A stretch of DNA of 64,000 nucleotides, from contig NZ_FZNV01000002.1 of NCBI RefSeq assembly GCF_900188415.1, forward strand, positions 787,339 to 851,338, written 5' to 3'. Positions 28,161 through 36,320 of this stretch are shown here, piece by piece (the stretch's first letter is position 1; every line of letters starts with the position of its first letter). A program made the translations under genes and the position numbers. The notes under the pieces were generated by a model, which did not search any database, had not been told where the DNA came from, and saw nothing but the letters and a program-made list of their open reading frames with translations. This DNA comes from Maribacter sedimenticola (GTDB taxonomy: Bacteria; Bacteroidota; Bacteroidia; Flavobacteriales; Flavobacteriaceae).

Positions 28161-28643
28161 ATGAATTCAATTAAAAGAATATTGACTTGGAAACGTACAT
28201 TAATTGTGTCGGTCATTGTGCTGTTTCTATTAAGTATTTTCAGTTTTTACGGACTATATACAAACAAGTTTTATTTCTTTAAACCTGATAATTATATCTT
28301 TCCAATAGTATCAATTGTGCATTTAATATTTCTGTATGTGCTTTGGTTTAAAATCAACGAAGAAGAATTAAGTGATCCGCCAATGCGAACTTTAGAATAT
28401 GTGCTATACATCATTTCATTGATTTATATTTATAGGTTTGTTGAGACAATAATTATATTAACAACCTACCACAATTTTGAAAATCACCTTATTCCTAGCA
28501 CCTTTTTGCCAATGGGTTTTATAATTCTTTTTTTAAACACCGTTTTGTTGTTGGTTACATTTTTAGCAATTGTATATAGAAAAGAAATAGTAGGCACGTA
28601 CTTGTTTGATGAGACAAATCAACATGTAGATCATTGGAAATAA
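28161..28643 (+). CDS. four-helix integral membrane protein, unknown function
   Basis: 160 residues with four hydrophobic segments (about 13-33, 44-62, 80-100, 115-140) and short charged loops; the C-terminus (YRKEIVGTYLFDETNQHVDH) is polar and likely cytoplasmic. No known family recognised. Monocistronic with its own terminator. Confidence 0.7.
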   Translation: MNSIKRILTWKRTLIVSVIVLFLLSIFSFYGLYTNKFYFFKPDNYIFPIVSIVHLIFLYVLWFKINEEELSDPPMRTLEYVLYIISLIYIYRFVETIIILTTYHNFENHLIPSTFLPMGFIILFLNTVLLLVTFLAIVYRKEIVGTYLFDETNQHVDHWK

Positions 28644-28657
28644 ACGATTTGAGATAT

Positions 28658-28695
28658 AAAAAAACCTCGATAATTTCTTATTGAGGTTTTTTTTT
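28658..28695 (+). terminator. terminator after the membrane protein gene
   Basis: Stem CCTCGATAA / TTATTGAGG (one G-T pair) with loop TTTC, flanked by seven A and at least eight T. Confidence 0.88.
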
Positions 28696-28800
28696 ATGAG
28701 CTGTATTTAACAAGTATATTAATTTAAAAAAACATCTTGACATTAAAATGCAATTACCTGAATAGATATCAATAAATTATATAACGATAGTTATTTAATT

Positions 28801-30264
28801 CTAGATACCCTTTAAAAAACTACTGTACAGGTCCTTGAACTCATAACCGTCCGTAAAACGTTGCTTGTTTAATTTCTTATGGGATACAAGGCCCCATAAC
28901 AAAAGTTCTTTTAGAAAATACACATCTTTTTCTGGGTATTCCGGTTGATGGTCCTTGATCAATTGGTTTAATGCAGGTATACTGTCCAAGGCGCGTTTGT
29001 ATTCTTCATCGGTAAAATCATCTAACAGTTCAAACCCCTCTCCTTGAAAAAACCAATGCAACAACTCGTCATATACGGTTTCTTCGTCTTTACGTTCCAG
29101 TTTATTGATTTTTGGGAAATACTGTGGAAATAGTGATTTTACGGCATCATCTATTAATATTTCGGCTACACCGTCCGCACCCTCCTGTTCACCTTCATAA
29201 ACCAATTCTATCTTCCCTGTTATTGCAGGAATAATTCCCGTAAAATCGCTTAACCGTACCATGGTCGTATCGGCTCCGTTCAATAAGGTTCTACGTTCGG
29301 CCGTACTGAGCAAATTTTCAAATGCCGTTATACTGGTACGTGCACTGACCCCACTTTTAGCATCTACATATTCACTCTCACGAGCCTCAAAACTTACCTG
29401 CTCCAATAAATCCTTGGCCAGGCTGGGCACATAAATACTTTCTGACTGCCGCGCATCCAATTTTGCCTCTTGCTCGGTAATTTTACGAGCCGTTTCTATA
29501 TCCTCAGGGTAATGTGTTAGAATCTGCGACCCAATTCTATCTTTCAATGGGGTAACAATACTACCTCTGTTGGTATAATCTTCCGGGTTTGCCGTAAAAA
29601 CAAATTGAAGGTCTAACGGTAATCGCAACTTGAATCCCCTAATCTGAATATCACCTTCCTGTAAAATATTAAAAAGCGATACTTGAATACGTGCCTGTAA
29701 ATCCGGTAATTCGTTAATGACGAAAATACAACGGTTGGCACGGGGAATCATTCCAAAATGAATAACACGATCATCTGCATAGGACAACTTTAAATTAGCA
29801 GCTTTAATAGGATCTACATCACCAATTAAATCGGCCACGGTAACATCTGGAGTAGCAAGTTTTTCATAAAAGCGGTCTTCTCTATGTAACCATGAAATAG
29901 GTGTATCATCACCTTTTTCAGCTATCAGTTCTAACGCATAGCGAGACATGGGCAACATGGGATCATCATTAATTTCAGAACCTTCTACAACAGGGATCCA
30001 TTCATCCAACAGATTGACCATTAATCTGGCCAAACGAGTTTTTGCCTGACCCCGTAATCCTAATAGGTTAATGTTATGGCGGGAAAGAATGGCACGCTCC
30101 AATTCCGGAATAACGGAATCCTCATATCCCCAAACTCCTTCAAAGCTATCTTTTCCTGCTTTTATATTTTCACGAAGGTTATCACGTAATTCGTCCTTTA
30201 TTTTTTTGGATTGATATCCGGACTTGACCAATTGGCCCAAAGTTTTTATATCTGTATGCTTCAT
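28801..30264 (-). CDS. MoxR-type AAA+ ATPase (magnesium-chelatase-like)
   Basis: 487-residue ATPase. Nucleotide-binding loop LLGLRGQAKTRLAR (about residues 73-86, GxxGxAKT), Walker B-like CIFVINELPDL, sensor LQFVFTANPEDYTNRG and arginine-finger region PLKDRIGSQILTHYP identify the MoxR/ChlI class. Such ATPases remodel or insert cofactors into a VWA-domain partner; the VWA protein is encoded directly upstream (145-bp gap) on the same strand. The biological target is unknown. The gene start is preceded by a CA-rich heptamer array on the sense strand. Confidence 0.88.
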   Translation of the reverse strand: MKHTDIKTLGQLVKSGYQSKKIKDELRDNLRENIKAGKDSFEGVWGYEDSVIPELERAILSRHNINLLGLRGQAKTRLARLMVNLLDEWIPVVEGSEINDDPMLPMSRYALELIAEKGDDTPISWLHREDRFYEKLATPDVTVADLIGDVDPIKAANLKLSYADDRVIHFGMIPRANRCIFVINELPDLQARIQVSLFNILQEGDIQIRGFKLRLPLDLQFVFTANPEDYTNRGSIVTPLKDRIGSQILTHYPEDIETARKITEQEAKLDARQSESIYVPSLAKDLLEQVSFEARESEYVDAKSGVSARTSITAFENLLSTAERRTLLNGADTTMVRLSDFTGIIPAITGKIELVYEGEQEGADGVAEILIDDAVKSLFPQYFPKINKLERKDEETVYDELLHWFFQGEGFELLDDFTDEEYKRALDSIPALNQLIKDHQPEYPEKDVYFLKELLLWGLVSHKKLNKQRFTDGYEFKDLYSSFLKGI

Positions 30265-30270
30265 ATATTT

Positions 30271-30299
30271 GTTAATGGTTGATAGTTGGTTGTTGACGG
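30271..30299 (+). repeat. heptamer array, left member of an inverted pair (moxR side)
   Basis: Four degenerate 7-mers (GTTAATG GTTGATA, GTTGGTT, GTTGACG). On the moxR sense strand this is a CA-rich leader directly before the start codon. The inverse-complementary partner is at 30396-30410. Confidence 0.65.
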
Positions 30300-30395
30300 T
30301 ATCACCGAACCAGTTTCAACCTTTAAATGTTATATTATTTTCCTTTTACTTTTAAATCTTATCTGTTCAATACTTTTATATAATTCTACTATTAG

Positions 30396-30410
30396 CCGAC
30401 AACGAACAAC
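30396..30410 (+). repeat. heptamer array, right member of the inverted pair (VWA gene stop)
   Basis: About two units (GACAACG AACAAC) abutting the stop codon of the VWA gene; inverse complement of the GTTGTTC family. Confidence 0.5.
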
Positions 30411-31561
30411 TATTTAAGTCGCTTTTTCCTGTTCGCCTCATAATCCTCAAAAATCATTTCCCCCAAGCCTTTAAGTCCCGTGAAAAACGCTTTTCCCTTG
30501 TTCGCTTCCGTAAAATGACGTATAAACTGCATTAAATACGGATCTTGCGCAATCATAAAAGTAGTAATGGGAATATGTAATTTACGCGCTTCCCTGGCTT
30601 TATTGTAACATTTTTCCACAATAAAATCATCCAGACCCACACTGTTCTTATAATAGGTACCGTCTGGCATGCGCAGGCAACTAGGCTTTCCGTCGGTAAT
30701 CATAAAAATCTGTTTGTTGGTATTCCGTTTTCTACGTAGCATATCCATCGCCAATTGTAGACCGGCCACGGTATTGGTATGGTATGGACCCACTTTTAAA
30801 TACGGTAAGTCTTTAATTGGAATGGGCCACGCATCGTTACCGAACACCAAAATATCCAGTGTATCTTTTGGGTAGCGCGTGGTAATCAGCTCGGCCAAAG
30901 CCATTGCCACTTTTTTTGCGGGCGTAATGCGGTCTTCGCCATAGAGAATCATACTATGGCTAATATCGATCATGAGTACGGTACTCATTTGTGCTTTGTA
31001 CTGCGTATCTTCTACCACCAAATCCTCCTCACTCAATTGAAAACTGCCCATACCGTGATTAATTTGGGCATTTTTAAGGCTCTCGGTCATCGAAATATTA
31101 TCTAGACCATCACCATAACGGTACTCCCTAAAATCGCCAGTATGTTCGTCTCCTTGCCCGGATTTACCGGTCTTATGGTTGCCGGAACCACTACGCTTTA
31201 GTTTTCCGAAAATTTGGTCCAAGGCACGCTGACGAATAATACGCTCCATTTTAGCGGTAATAGAAATGTTTCCGCCGCCACCGTCATCCGTACCTTTTTC
31301 ACCGTCACCACCACCATTTTCAAACTCTTCGCGTATGTAGCCTTTTTGCTTAAGCTCCTCTATAAAATCGTCTATAGTGTAGTCTTCGGTGGTCAGTTCA
31401 TATTCCTTGTCCAACTCGCGAAGCCAATCGATAGCCTCGTCAAAATCACCTGAAGTATGTGTGATCAGCTCTTGAAAAACATCAAATAGCCGCTCAAATA
31501 TTGATTGTTCGGGTGCTTCGTATTTCTGAAACCGATACCCTTTTCTTACGTTCATAGCCAT
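30410..31561 (-). CDS. VWA-domain protein, partner of the MoxR ATPase
   Basis: 383-residue protein. The C-terminal von Willebrand factor A domain has the metal-ion-dependent adhesion site DISHS (in VLMIDISHSMILYGEDR, about residues 197-213) and downstream MIDAS segments (Thr in HTNTVAGL; FMITDGKPS). The N-terminal half contains helical RLFDVFQELITHTSGDF and a Gly-rich linker (GGGDGEKGTDDGGGG). No signal peptide. MoxR-VWA pairs act as chaperone or metal-chelatase-like machines; target unknown. The upstream region is a long heptamer array. Confidence 0.87.
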   Translation of the reverse strand: MAMNVRKGYRFQKYEAPEQSIFERLFDVFQELITHTSGDFDEAIDWLRELDKEYELTTEDYTIDDFIEELKQKGYIREEFENGGGDGEKGTDDGGGGNISITAKMERIIRQRALDQIFGKLKRSGSGNHKTGKSGQGDEHTGDFREYRYGDGLDNISMTESLKNAQINHGMGSFQLSEEDLVVEDTQYKAQMSTVLMIDISHSMILYGEDRITPAKKVAMALAELITTRYPKDTLDILVFGNDAWPIPIKDLPYLKVGPYHTNTVAGLQLAMDMLRRKRNTNKQIFMITDGKPSCLRMPDGTYYKNSVGLDDFIVEKCYNKAREARKLHIPITTFMIAQDPYLMQFIRHFTEANKGKAFFTGLKGLGEMIFEDYEANRKKRLK

Positions 31562-31631
31562 ACTATAAAATTAACACTTTTACCTTGGATGCCCTCGGCT
31601 TTTGGGAAATGTTAACGTTGTTGTTTAAGAT

Positions 31632-31733
31632 TGGTTGTTGGTTGTTAGTTGTTCATTATTCGTTGATCGTTGTTGGTTGCTCGTTGTTGGTTGTTAGTTG
31701 TTGGATGTTCGTTGTTGGATGTTCGTTGTTGGT
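31632..31733 (+). repeat. GTTGTTG-type heptamer tandem array
   Basis: About 14 consecutive degenerate 7-mers with exact 7-bp phase (for example GTTGTTG GTTGTTA, then GTTGTTC, ATTATTC, GTTGATC, GTTGCTC, GATGTTC). On the VWA gene sense strand it reads as a CA-rich leader upstream of the start codon. The inverse partner array is at 31894-31956. Confidence 0.85.
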
Positions 31734-31893
31734 TTTATACTTGGCGCTTTGCGCTATTCGCTTTGCGCATACCAATGGCGTAGCGAAAAGATACCGGTGC
31801 AAAACGAATAGCATGCTACGTTTTGCGCGTAGCGTTTTAAAAAAGTAACTTCGGCTACGCTCAGTTACCGGTATTTAGCAACACTATTTATAA
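31734..31893. repeat. central part of the intergenic region with a second heptamer class and inverted repeats
   Basis: Contains GC-richer 7-bp periodic sequence (GGCGCTT TGCGCTA, TTCGCTT, TGCGCAT at about 31744-31771) and mutually inverse pieces (TGGCGTAGCGAAAAG with CTACGTTTTGCGCGTAGCG; ACCGGT repeated), suggesting a folded single strand. An 87-codon open frame through this region is judged to be repeat readthrough, not a gene. Confidence 0.5.
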
Positions 31894-31956
31894 ACAACCG
31901 ACAACCAACAACTAAAAAGATAAACCATCGACCAACAAGCTACAACCATCAAACAG
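31894..31956 (+). repeat. ACAACCA-type heptamer array, inverse partner
   Basis: Nine degenerate units (ACAACCG ACAACCA, ACAACTA, ... ACCATCG ACCAACA). It runs into the 5' end of the DUF1853 gene and probably covers its original start region. Confidence 0.7.
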
Positions 31957-31995
31957 ATACAAGGCTTTTTAAGCACTCCACCGCTTTGGGAAGGT

Positions 31996-32745
31996 GTGCA
32001 GTTTGGCGTACTTCAGTTTCAGTTTCCTGTTGTGGCTGCAGATAGTTATGTGGTAAGTGAAATACCGGAAAAATTGCGCTTGGGACATCAAATGGAATTT
32101 GTGTGCAAACAGTTGTTAGAAGCTAGTAATGCGTATGATGTTCTCCTGCACAATATGCCCCTACGAGAAGAAAAACGGACTATTGGTGAAATAGATTTTA
32201 TTGTTCAGGAAACCGCTACAAAGCAGTTAATTCACATAGAATTGACCTATAAATTCTATTTGATCGACACCGATATCAAAGAACCCATACACCAACTGGT
32301 AGGACCCAACCGGCGCGATGCCTTTTATGCCAAGTTAGTAAAGATAAAGAACAACCAATTTTCATTGATTCACACGCCTATTGGGCGCTCCGCATTGTTA
32401 GAAAAAGGAATTGAAACCGAAAACATAATGCAGCAAGTTTGCTATAAAGCCCAGTTATTTCAACCTTATTCCAGTGACACATTATCCATTGCACCGTTAA
32501 ACAAAAATTGTATTATAGGCTATTGGTTACGCTTGGCAGCATTTCATACGGCTGACTTTACACCGCATACATTCTATATCCCTACCAAAAGTGAATGGGT
32601 GTTGCACCCTATGGACACCGTAGCATTTCGCTCACATGAAGAAATTGTTATAGCTATTACAGAACGCTTAAAAAACAACAGCGCTCCCATGGTTTGGATG
32701 AAGAAAAACAACACGTTTGAGAAGTTCTTTGTGGTATGGTGGTAA
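31996..32745 (+). CDS. DUF1853 family protein (start uncertain)
   Basis: 249 residues from GTG. Family segments are LRLGHQMEFVCKQLLEAS, the nuclease-like GEIDFIVQ followed by LIHIELTYKFYL, and FEKFFVVWW at the C-terminus. The pattern E-x(n)-GEIDFI-x(n)-HIELTYKF looks like a PD-(D/E)XK-type active site, but activity is not established. The frame is open upstream to a stop at 31921 and encodes IQGFLSTPPLWEGVQFG, which I believe belongs to the conserved N-terminus, yet no ATG exists there: the region is made of heptamer units. Initiation at a non-ATG codon (ATC/ATA) or a shortened GTG start are both possible. Confidence 0.72.
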   Translation: MQFGVLQFQFPVVAADSYVVSEIPEKLRLGHQMEFVCKQLLEASNAYDVLLHNMPLREEKRTIGEIDFIVQETATKQLIHIELTYKFYLIDTDIKEPIHQLVGPNRRDAFYAKLVKIKNNQFSLIHTPIGRSALLEKGIETENIMQQVCYKAQLFQPYSSDTLSIAPLNKNCIIGYWLRLAAFHTADFTPHTFYIPTKSEWVLHPMDTVAFRSHEEIVIAITERLKNNSAPMVWMKKNNTFEKFFVVWW

Positions 32746-32836
32746 GCATAGTTCTAAGTTTAAACTTCATAAATGCCTGTTAATAACTGTTGATAGGTCT
32801 TTTTTAATGTGGGTGGGAATTAGATTACTTTTATAG

Positions 32837-33811
32837 ATGAAATATGTGCAATTGTGTGCATATACAATTGTTGTAAAACATTTAAAATTGAATAAAACTC
32901 ACCTAATTTCCATATTAATAACTCTTGTCCTAATTCAAATTCTAGGCTTTGTTTCAATCAACTACCTTGGAGATTATGGTTGGAGTGTTTTTCTTTTTAT
33001 TCCTTTCATAATTGGGTTTTTACCACCATATATTTCTGGAAAGAAAATTACAATAACTAAAAGTATGGCTTATAGATTAAGCTTTGCTGCTTTAGGTCTT
33101 GCTTGTCTTGCTCTCTTAGTTTTTGCAATTGAAGGTATTATTTGCCTACTAATGGCAAGTCCTCTTCTTGCTCTTGCAGTATGGTTGGGTTCCTATATCG
33201 GATATAAAAGCTCTGGTTCAAATTTCATGAATCCAAAAAACACAACTATCATATTGGTTTTACTATCATTTGGGTTCACCAGTTTCGACTACTTCAACAA
33301 GCCGAAGGACCTAATACCCGTTCGAACCAAAATAATTGTAAACGCACCTATTGAAGCAGTATGGAATAACGTAGTCACATTTGACAAAATCAGCGAACCT
33401 ACTGACTGGATTTTCAAAACTGGTATAGCTTACCCAACTGACGCCACAATCGTTGGAAAGGGTGTTGGAGCAGTACGGTATTGTAATTTCACCACAGGTA
33501 GTTTTATTGAGCCAATAACAACATGGGACGAGCCAAATTTATTGCAATTCGATGTTAAGGAGCAGCCAACTCCAATGAACGAATTAAATCCTTTTTGGGA
33601 TGTGCATCCTCCACATTTGGATGGATATTTTAAATCTTACAAGGGTCAATTCAAATTAACCAAAATATCTGAAAGTAAAACAGAACTGGAAGGAACGACC
33701 TGGTACAAAGTGGATATTTATCCTGAAATATATTGGAAAGGTTGGTCTGACTTCATAGTTCATCGAATACACGAAAGAGTTTTAAATCATATAAAACACG
33801 AATCTGAATAA
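32837..33811 (+). CDS. membrane protein with C-terminal SRPBCC (START-like) domain
   Basis: 324 residues from ATG 32837; a TTG at 32888 would give 307. Four hydrophobic segments lie in residues about 20-145 (LISILITLVLIQILGF; VFLFIPFIIGFLPPYI; FAALGLACLALLVFAI; MASPLLALAVWLGSYIG) plus a short one near 150-160. Residues about 172-324 match the SRPBCC lipid-binding fold (VPIR-like VNAPIEAVWNNVVTFDKI, LEGTTWYKV). Function unknown. The complementary cassette-end motif at 32870-32879 lies inside the longer version of the gene, so if the cassette model is right the TTG start is the native one, giving an 18-nt leader similar to the next two units. Confidence 0.72.
   Translation: MKYVQLCAYTIVVKHLKLNKTHLISILITLVLIQILGFVSINYLGDYGWSVFLFIPFIIGFLPPYISGKKITITKSMAYRLSFAALGLACLALLVFAIEGIICLLMASPLLALAVWLGSYIGYKSSGSNFMNPKNTTIILVLLSFGFTSFDYFNKPKDLIPVRTKIIVNAPIEAVWNNVVTFDKISEPTDWIFKTGIAYPTDATIVGKGVGAVRYCNFTTGSFIEPITTWDEPNLLQFDVKEQPTPMNELNPFWDVHPPHLDGYFKSYKGQFKLTKISESKTELEGTTWYKVDIYPEIYWKGWSDFIVHRIHERVLNHIKHESE
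32870..32879 (+). repeat. cassette 5' boundary motif (GTTGTAAAAC)
   Basis: Exact inverse complement of GTTTTACAAC at 33816-33825 after the gene; with one mismatch the match extends to ATTGTTGTAAAACnTTT. In integron cassettes the 5' end of a cassette is complementary to the R'' end of its own attC site in this way. Confidence 0.6.
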
Positions 33812-33815
33812 AAAC

Positions 33816-34016
33816 GTTTTACAACAATGCCTAAACGTAATGCGGACTTTAGCGCAAAACCGAAAGGTCTGTGTATATTTATGAAGTCGCTAAATCTTAT
33901 GGATTTAGCTTTGGAACAAAAAAGAAAAAGCAAAACAATAAGCTATAGCTTCGTGCGCAGACGGAAACGAAAAGTTTCCTTGCTCCCGCACTACGCTTAG
34001 CCCAACCGTTGTGCAC
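33816..34016 (+). repeat. attC-like site, copy 2 (best preserved)
   Basis: About 200-bp hairpin-rich repeat. Outer ends GTTTTACAAC and GTTGTGCAC. Inner arms AACGTAATGCGG (near 33835) and CCGCACTACGCTT (near 33987) are inverse complements at 11 of 13 positions. Internal hairpins AAATC-TTATG-GATTT and GGAAAC-GAAAA-GTTTCC. Shares blocks with copies at 2745 and 35211. Confidence 0.7.
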
Positions 34017-34033
34017 AATATAAACCTACTGCT

Positions 34034-34705
34034 ATGAAGAAAAATTTGATTTACATATTAATCTTTTTTTCGCTTCTAGTTATGAGCTGTGAAGAAGACC
34101 CAATTCCTGCCGATATTGAAACTTTAATATTTGGAAAAATTTATGACTCAACTAATGATATTCCAATAGTAAATGAGAAAGTAAAATTAGCGGAATATAG
34201 CACGCAAGGAACATTTGCTGGAACGAATTATATATTTAAAGGGTTTATAGATTCGACTACGACCAACATAAATGGAGATTATAATTTACCATTTACTACA
34301 ACTGGAAATGGAAATGGATATCAAATTCAACTTGACTTTAATGAACAAGTACATATACCAAACTTGGTCGAATTTATTCAAGACGAAAGTATTGGAAGCC
34401 AAGAAGAACTGAATTTTGAGGGTTTGAGACTTTATCCTGTAGACTTGAAAGTAATAATAACAGACGAAATATCTAAAGAAATAAATGTCTACAAACAATT
34501 TCCAGAAAGATTAATTGACCCAATACCACCTTCGACACAAAATTCAGTTAGACGAATTTGGATTGATAAAAATGTGGTTAACGAAATTACTTTTCAAATA
34601 GGAACTTCAAGTCCTTTTTTAAATCATATCATTGAAATTCCAATTAATAACACGACGGAACTTTATGAATATGAAGTGGAAATAAATTCTACTGATTTTC
34701 AATAA
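34034..34705 (+). CDS. lipoprotein, carboxypeptidase-regulatory-like fold
   Basis: 223 residues. The type II signal peptide ends in the lipobox LLVMSCEED (Cys about residue 19). The mature part begins like a beta-sandwich regulatory domain (LIFGKIYDSTNDIPIVNEKV, then FKGFIDSTTTNINGDY), the pattern of CarboxypepD_reg-like domains in Bacteroidetes surface proteins. The rest is unrecognised. It sits between two attC-like sites; the motif GTTGTGCA at 34008 ahead of the gene is the inverse complement of TGCACAAC at 34712 behind it. Confidence 0.7.
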   Translation: MKKNLIYILIFFSLLVMSCEEDPIPADIETLIFGKIYDSTNDIPIVNEKVKLAEYSTQGTFAGTNYIFKGFIDSTTTNINGDYNLPFTTTGNGNGYQIQLDFNEQVHIPNLVEFIQDESIGSQEELNFEGLRLYPVDLKVIITDEISKEINVYKQFPERLIDPIPPSTQNSVRRIWIDKNVVNEITFQIGTSSPFLNHIIEIPINNTTELYEYEVEINSTDFQ

Positions 34706-34711
34706 ATACTA

Positions 34712-34835
34712 TGCACAACACCGTACATAATTTATTGCTAGCTCTAGTCTACTTACAAAAATCCTCTCGGATTTTCTATTCGGTTTTTATTTGCTAAATT
34801 AGGTGTTTAAACGCGCCACTAATCATACGTTAGCT
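34712..34835 (+). repeat. attC-like site, different subtype
   Basis: About 124 bp, outer ends TGCACAAC and GTTAGCT. Inner arms CCGTACATAATTTATTG and CACTAATCATACG are approximately inverse complementary, and an internal hairpin AAAATCC-TCTC-GGATTTT is perfect. The sequence TATTCGGTTTTTATTTGC onward resembles repeats I recall in many flavobacterial intergenic regions. It shares end geometry but not internal sequence with the other copies. Confidence 0.65.
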
Positions 34836-34841
34836 CTAATT

Positions 34842-35207
34842 ATGAAGATCTTCACGACATTAAAAATCGTAATTTGGATTTCAATAATGGTTTTCTTTAT
34901 AGGCTGTAAAAATGAAATTAAATTTGACTCTGCCGAATGGAATAAAAATGGAGTGGATTGGCAAATAACGGAACATAGAGAAAAAATGGTTTCGGACTTA
35001 ATAAAAAGCGACACTCTAATCGGACTTGATAAAATCAGCGTGATTGAAGTGCTCGGAAAACCTGAAATTGAAACAGAGAAAAAATTAAAATATTTAGTTC
35101 GTGAAAAATACGAATGGAACATTGACCCGGAATACATCAAATATTTATGGGTGATATTAGACGAAAATGGAATCGCAACTCAATGTTATGTGGAAAAAAC
35201 AAAATAA
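34842..35207 (+). CDS. small lipoprotein, SmpA/BamE-like appearance
   Basis: 121 residues from ATG 34842; an upstream in-frame ATG at 34803 lies inside the preceding repeat and is rejected. The signal peptide ends in VFFIGCKNE (lipobox Cys). The mature segment MVSDLIKSDTLIGLDKISVI then EVLGKPE followed by aromatic-rich YEWNIDPEYIKYLWVIL is reminiscent of SmpA/OmlA-type small lipoproteins, in which a helix-turn follows a G-x-P motif; this is a fold-level guess. The gene is bounded by GTTAGCT (34829-34835) and AGCTAAC (35211-35217). Confidence 0.72.
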   Translation: MKIFTTLKIVIWISIMVFFIGCKNEIKFDSAEWNKNGVDWQITEHREKMVSDLIKSDTLIGLDKISVIEVLGKPEIETEKKLKYLVREKYEWNIDPEYIKYLWVILDENGIATQCYVEKTK

Positions 35208-35210
35208 TTG

Positions 35211-35395
35211 AGCTAACAAAGCCTATAATTAATGCGGTCTTGTGTCTTATTCGTGAGGTTCATTTATATTTATAATGTCGCTAAATCTGTTGTATTTCGC
35301 TTTGACTAGAAAAAAGAAAAAACAAAACAAAAAGTTTTCGCTATGTGCGTGGCGGAAAGCAAACGCGAGTTTGCCCCCGTACTGTTCATAACTCT
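35211..35395 (+). repeat. attC-like site, copy 3
   Basis: Starts AGCTAACAAAGC. Shares TAATTAATGCGG, TTATATTTATAATGTCGCTAA, GCTTTGACTAGAAAAAAG and an A-rich tract with copies 1 and 2. The terminal stem reads GCAAAC-GCGA-GTTTGC where copy 2 has GGAAAC-GAAAA-GTTTCC, a compensatory change that preserves base pairing. Its right end (GTTCATAACTC) is less regular. Confidence 0.65.
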
Positions 35396-35430
35396 ATCGT
35401 CACATCCCTCACCAACAACATCCTAAAACA

Positions 35431-36246
35431 ATGAACTACCAAACATTTCAACCACATCAAGACCTAAAAGCTTTGGTAAGTTGTTATTGGACTTTGGAAA
35501 TTCCTGCTGAATATAATGCAGAAAGACAGCGCATAGTACCAGATGGTTGTATTGAAATGGCGTTTATTCTTGGCGATGAAATTAAACGCTATACTTCGCA
35601 AGATGAATTTATACTACAACCACGTGCCATGGTACTTGGGCAAACCCTAGCACCCTTTTTTATTGAACCTACGGGCTATGTAAACACTTTTGCAATACGT
35701 TTCTACCCTTATGGCTTTGCCAATTTTGTTACTAAACCCATTGAACAATTGGCAAATAAAGAAACCCCGTTAACCTCACTGTTTGAAGCTTCAATTGTCA
35801 ATGAACTGGAGCGCAACATCATTAATGCAGAAGACACAAAACAACGCATTGTAGTTATTGAAAAATTCCTTTTAGAAAGGTTGAATGAACAATCCACCAT
35901 TGATACTATTGTAAAGCAAACCGTAGATGCACTTTTATCTTCAAACGGTACTGCGGCTATTACCACCATTCTCAAAGATTATTTGTCCAAAAGAAGACAA
36001 TTGGAAAGAAATTTTAAAAAGCAGATTGGCGTTAGTCCTAAACAATTGGGCAAGGTCATACGATTGCAATCGGCATTAAAAATGCTACTGAACAAAGAAA
36101 CGGACAGCCTTACCAAAATTGCCTATGAAAGCGACTATTTTGACCAAGCCCATTTTAATAAGGATTTTAAGGAATTTACCGGCATTAGCCCCACAGCATT
36201 CTTAAGCAATGAACAAATGGCACTCTCTACCTTGTTCTATAAATAG
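35431..36246 (+). CDS. AraC-family transcriptional regulator
   Basis: 271 residues. The N-terminal part (MNYQTFQPHQDLKALVSCYW, then RIVPDGCIEMAFIL) matches the ligand-sensing domain of DUF6597-type AraC regulators; the C-terminal residues about 170-262 form the double helix-turn-helix (LSKRRQLERNFKKQIGVSPK; LTKIAYESDYFDQAHFNKDF; KEFTGISPTAF). It probably controls the exported VOC protein gene 75 bp downstream and perhaps itself. Confidence 0.9.
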   Translation: MNYQTFQPHQDLKALVSCYWTLEIPAEYNAERQRIVPDGCIEMAFILGDEIKRYTSQDEFILQPRAMVLGQTLAPFFIEPTGYVNTFAIRFYPYGFANFVTKPIEQLANKETPLTSLFEASIVNELERNIINAEDTKQRIVVIEKFLLERLNEQSTIDTIVKQTVDALLSSNGTAAITTILKDYLSKRRQLERNFKKQIGVSPKQLGKVIRLQSALKMLLNKETDSLTKIAYESDYFDQAHFNKDFKEFTGISPTAFLSNEQMALSTLFYK

Positions 36247-36320
36247 CCTGCGTGTCGCATTTTTACAATTTTTTAGTTGAATACTATTCCATATTTGTAT
36301 TTTACATGTAAACACTACAA

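Noticed and set aside
31585-31848. An 87-codon open frame upstream of the VWA gene
   Set aside because: It is translation of the GTTGTTG heptamer array and gives a repetitive Val/Leu/Cys peptide; no conserved character.
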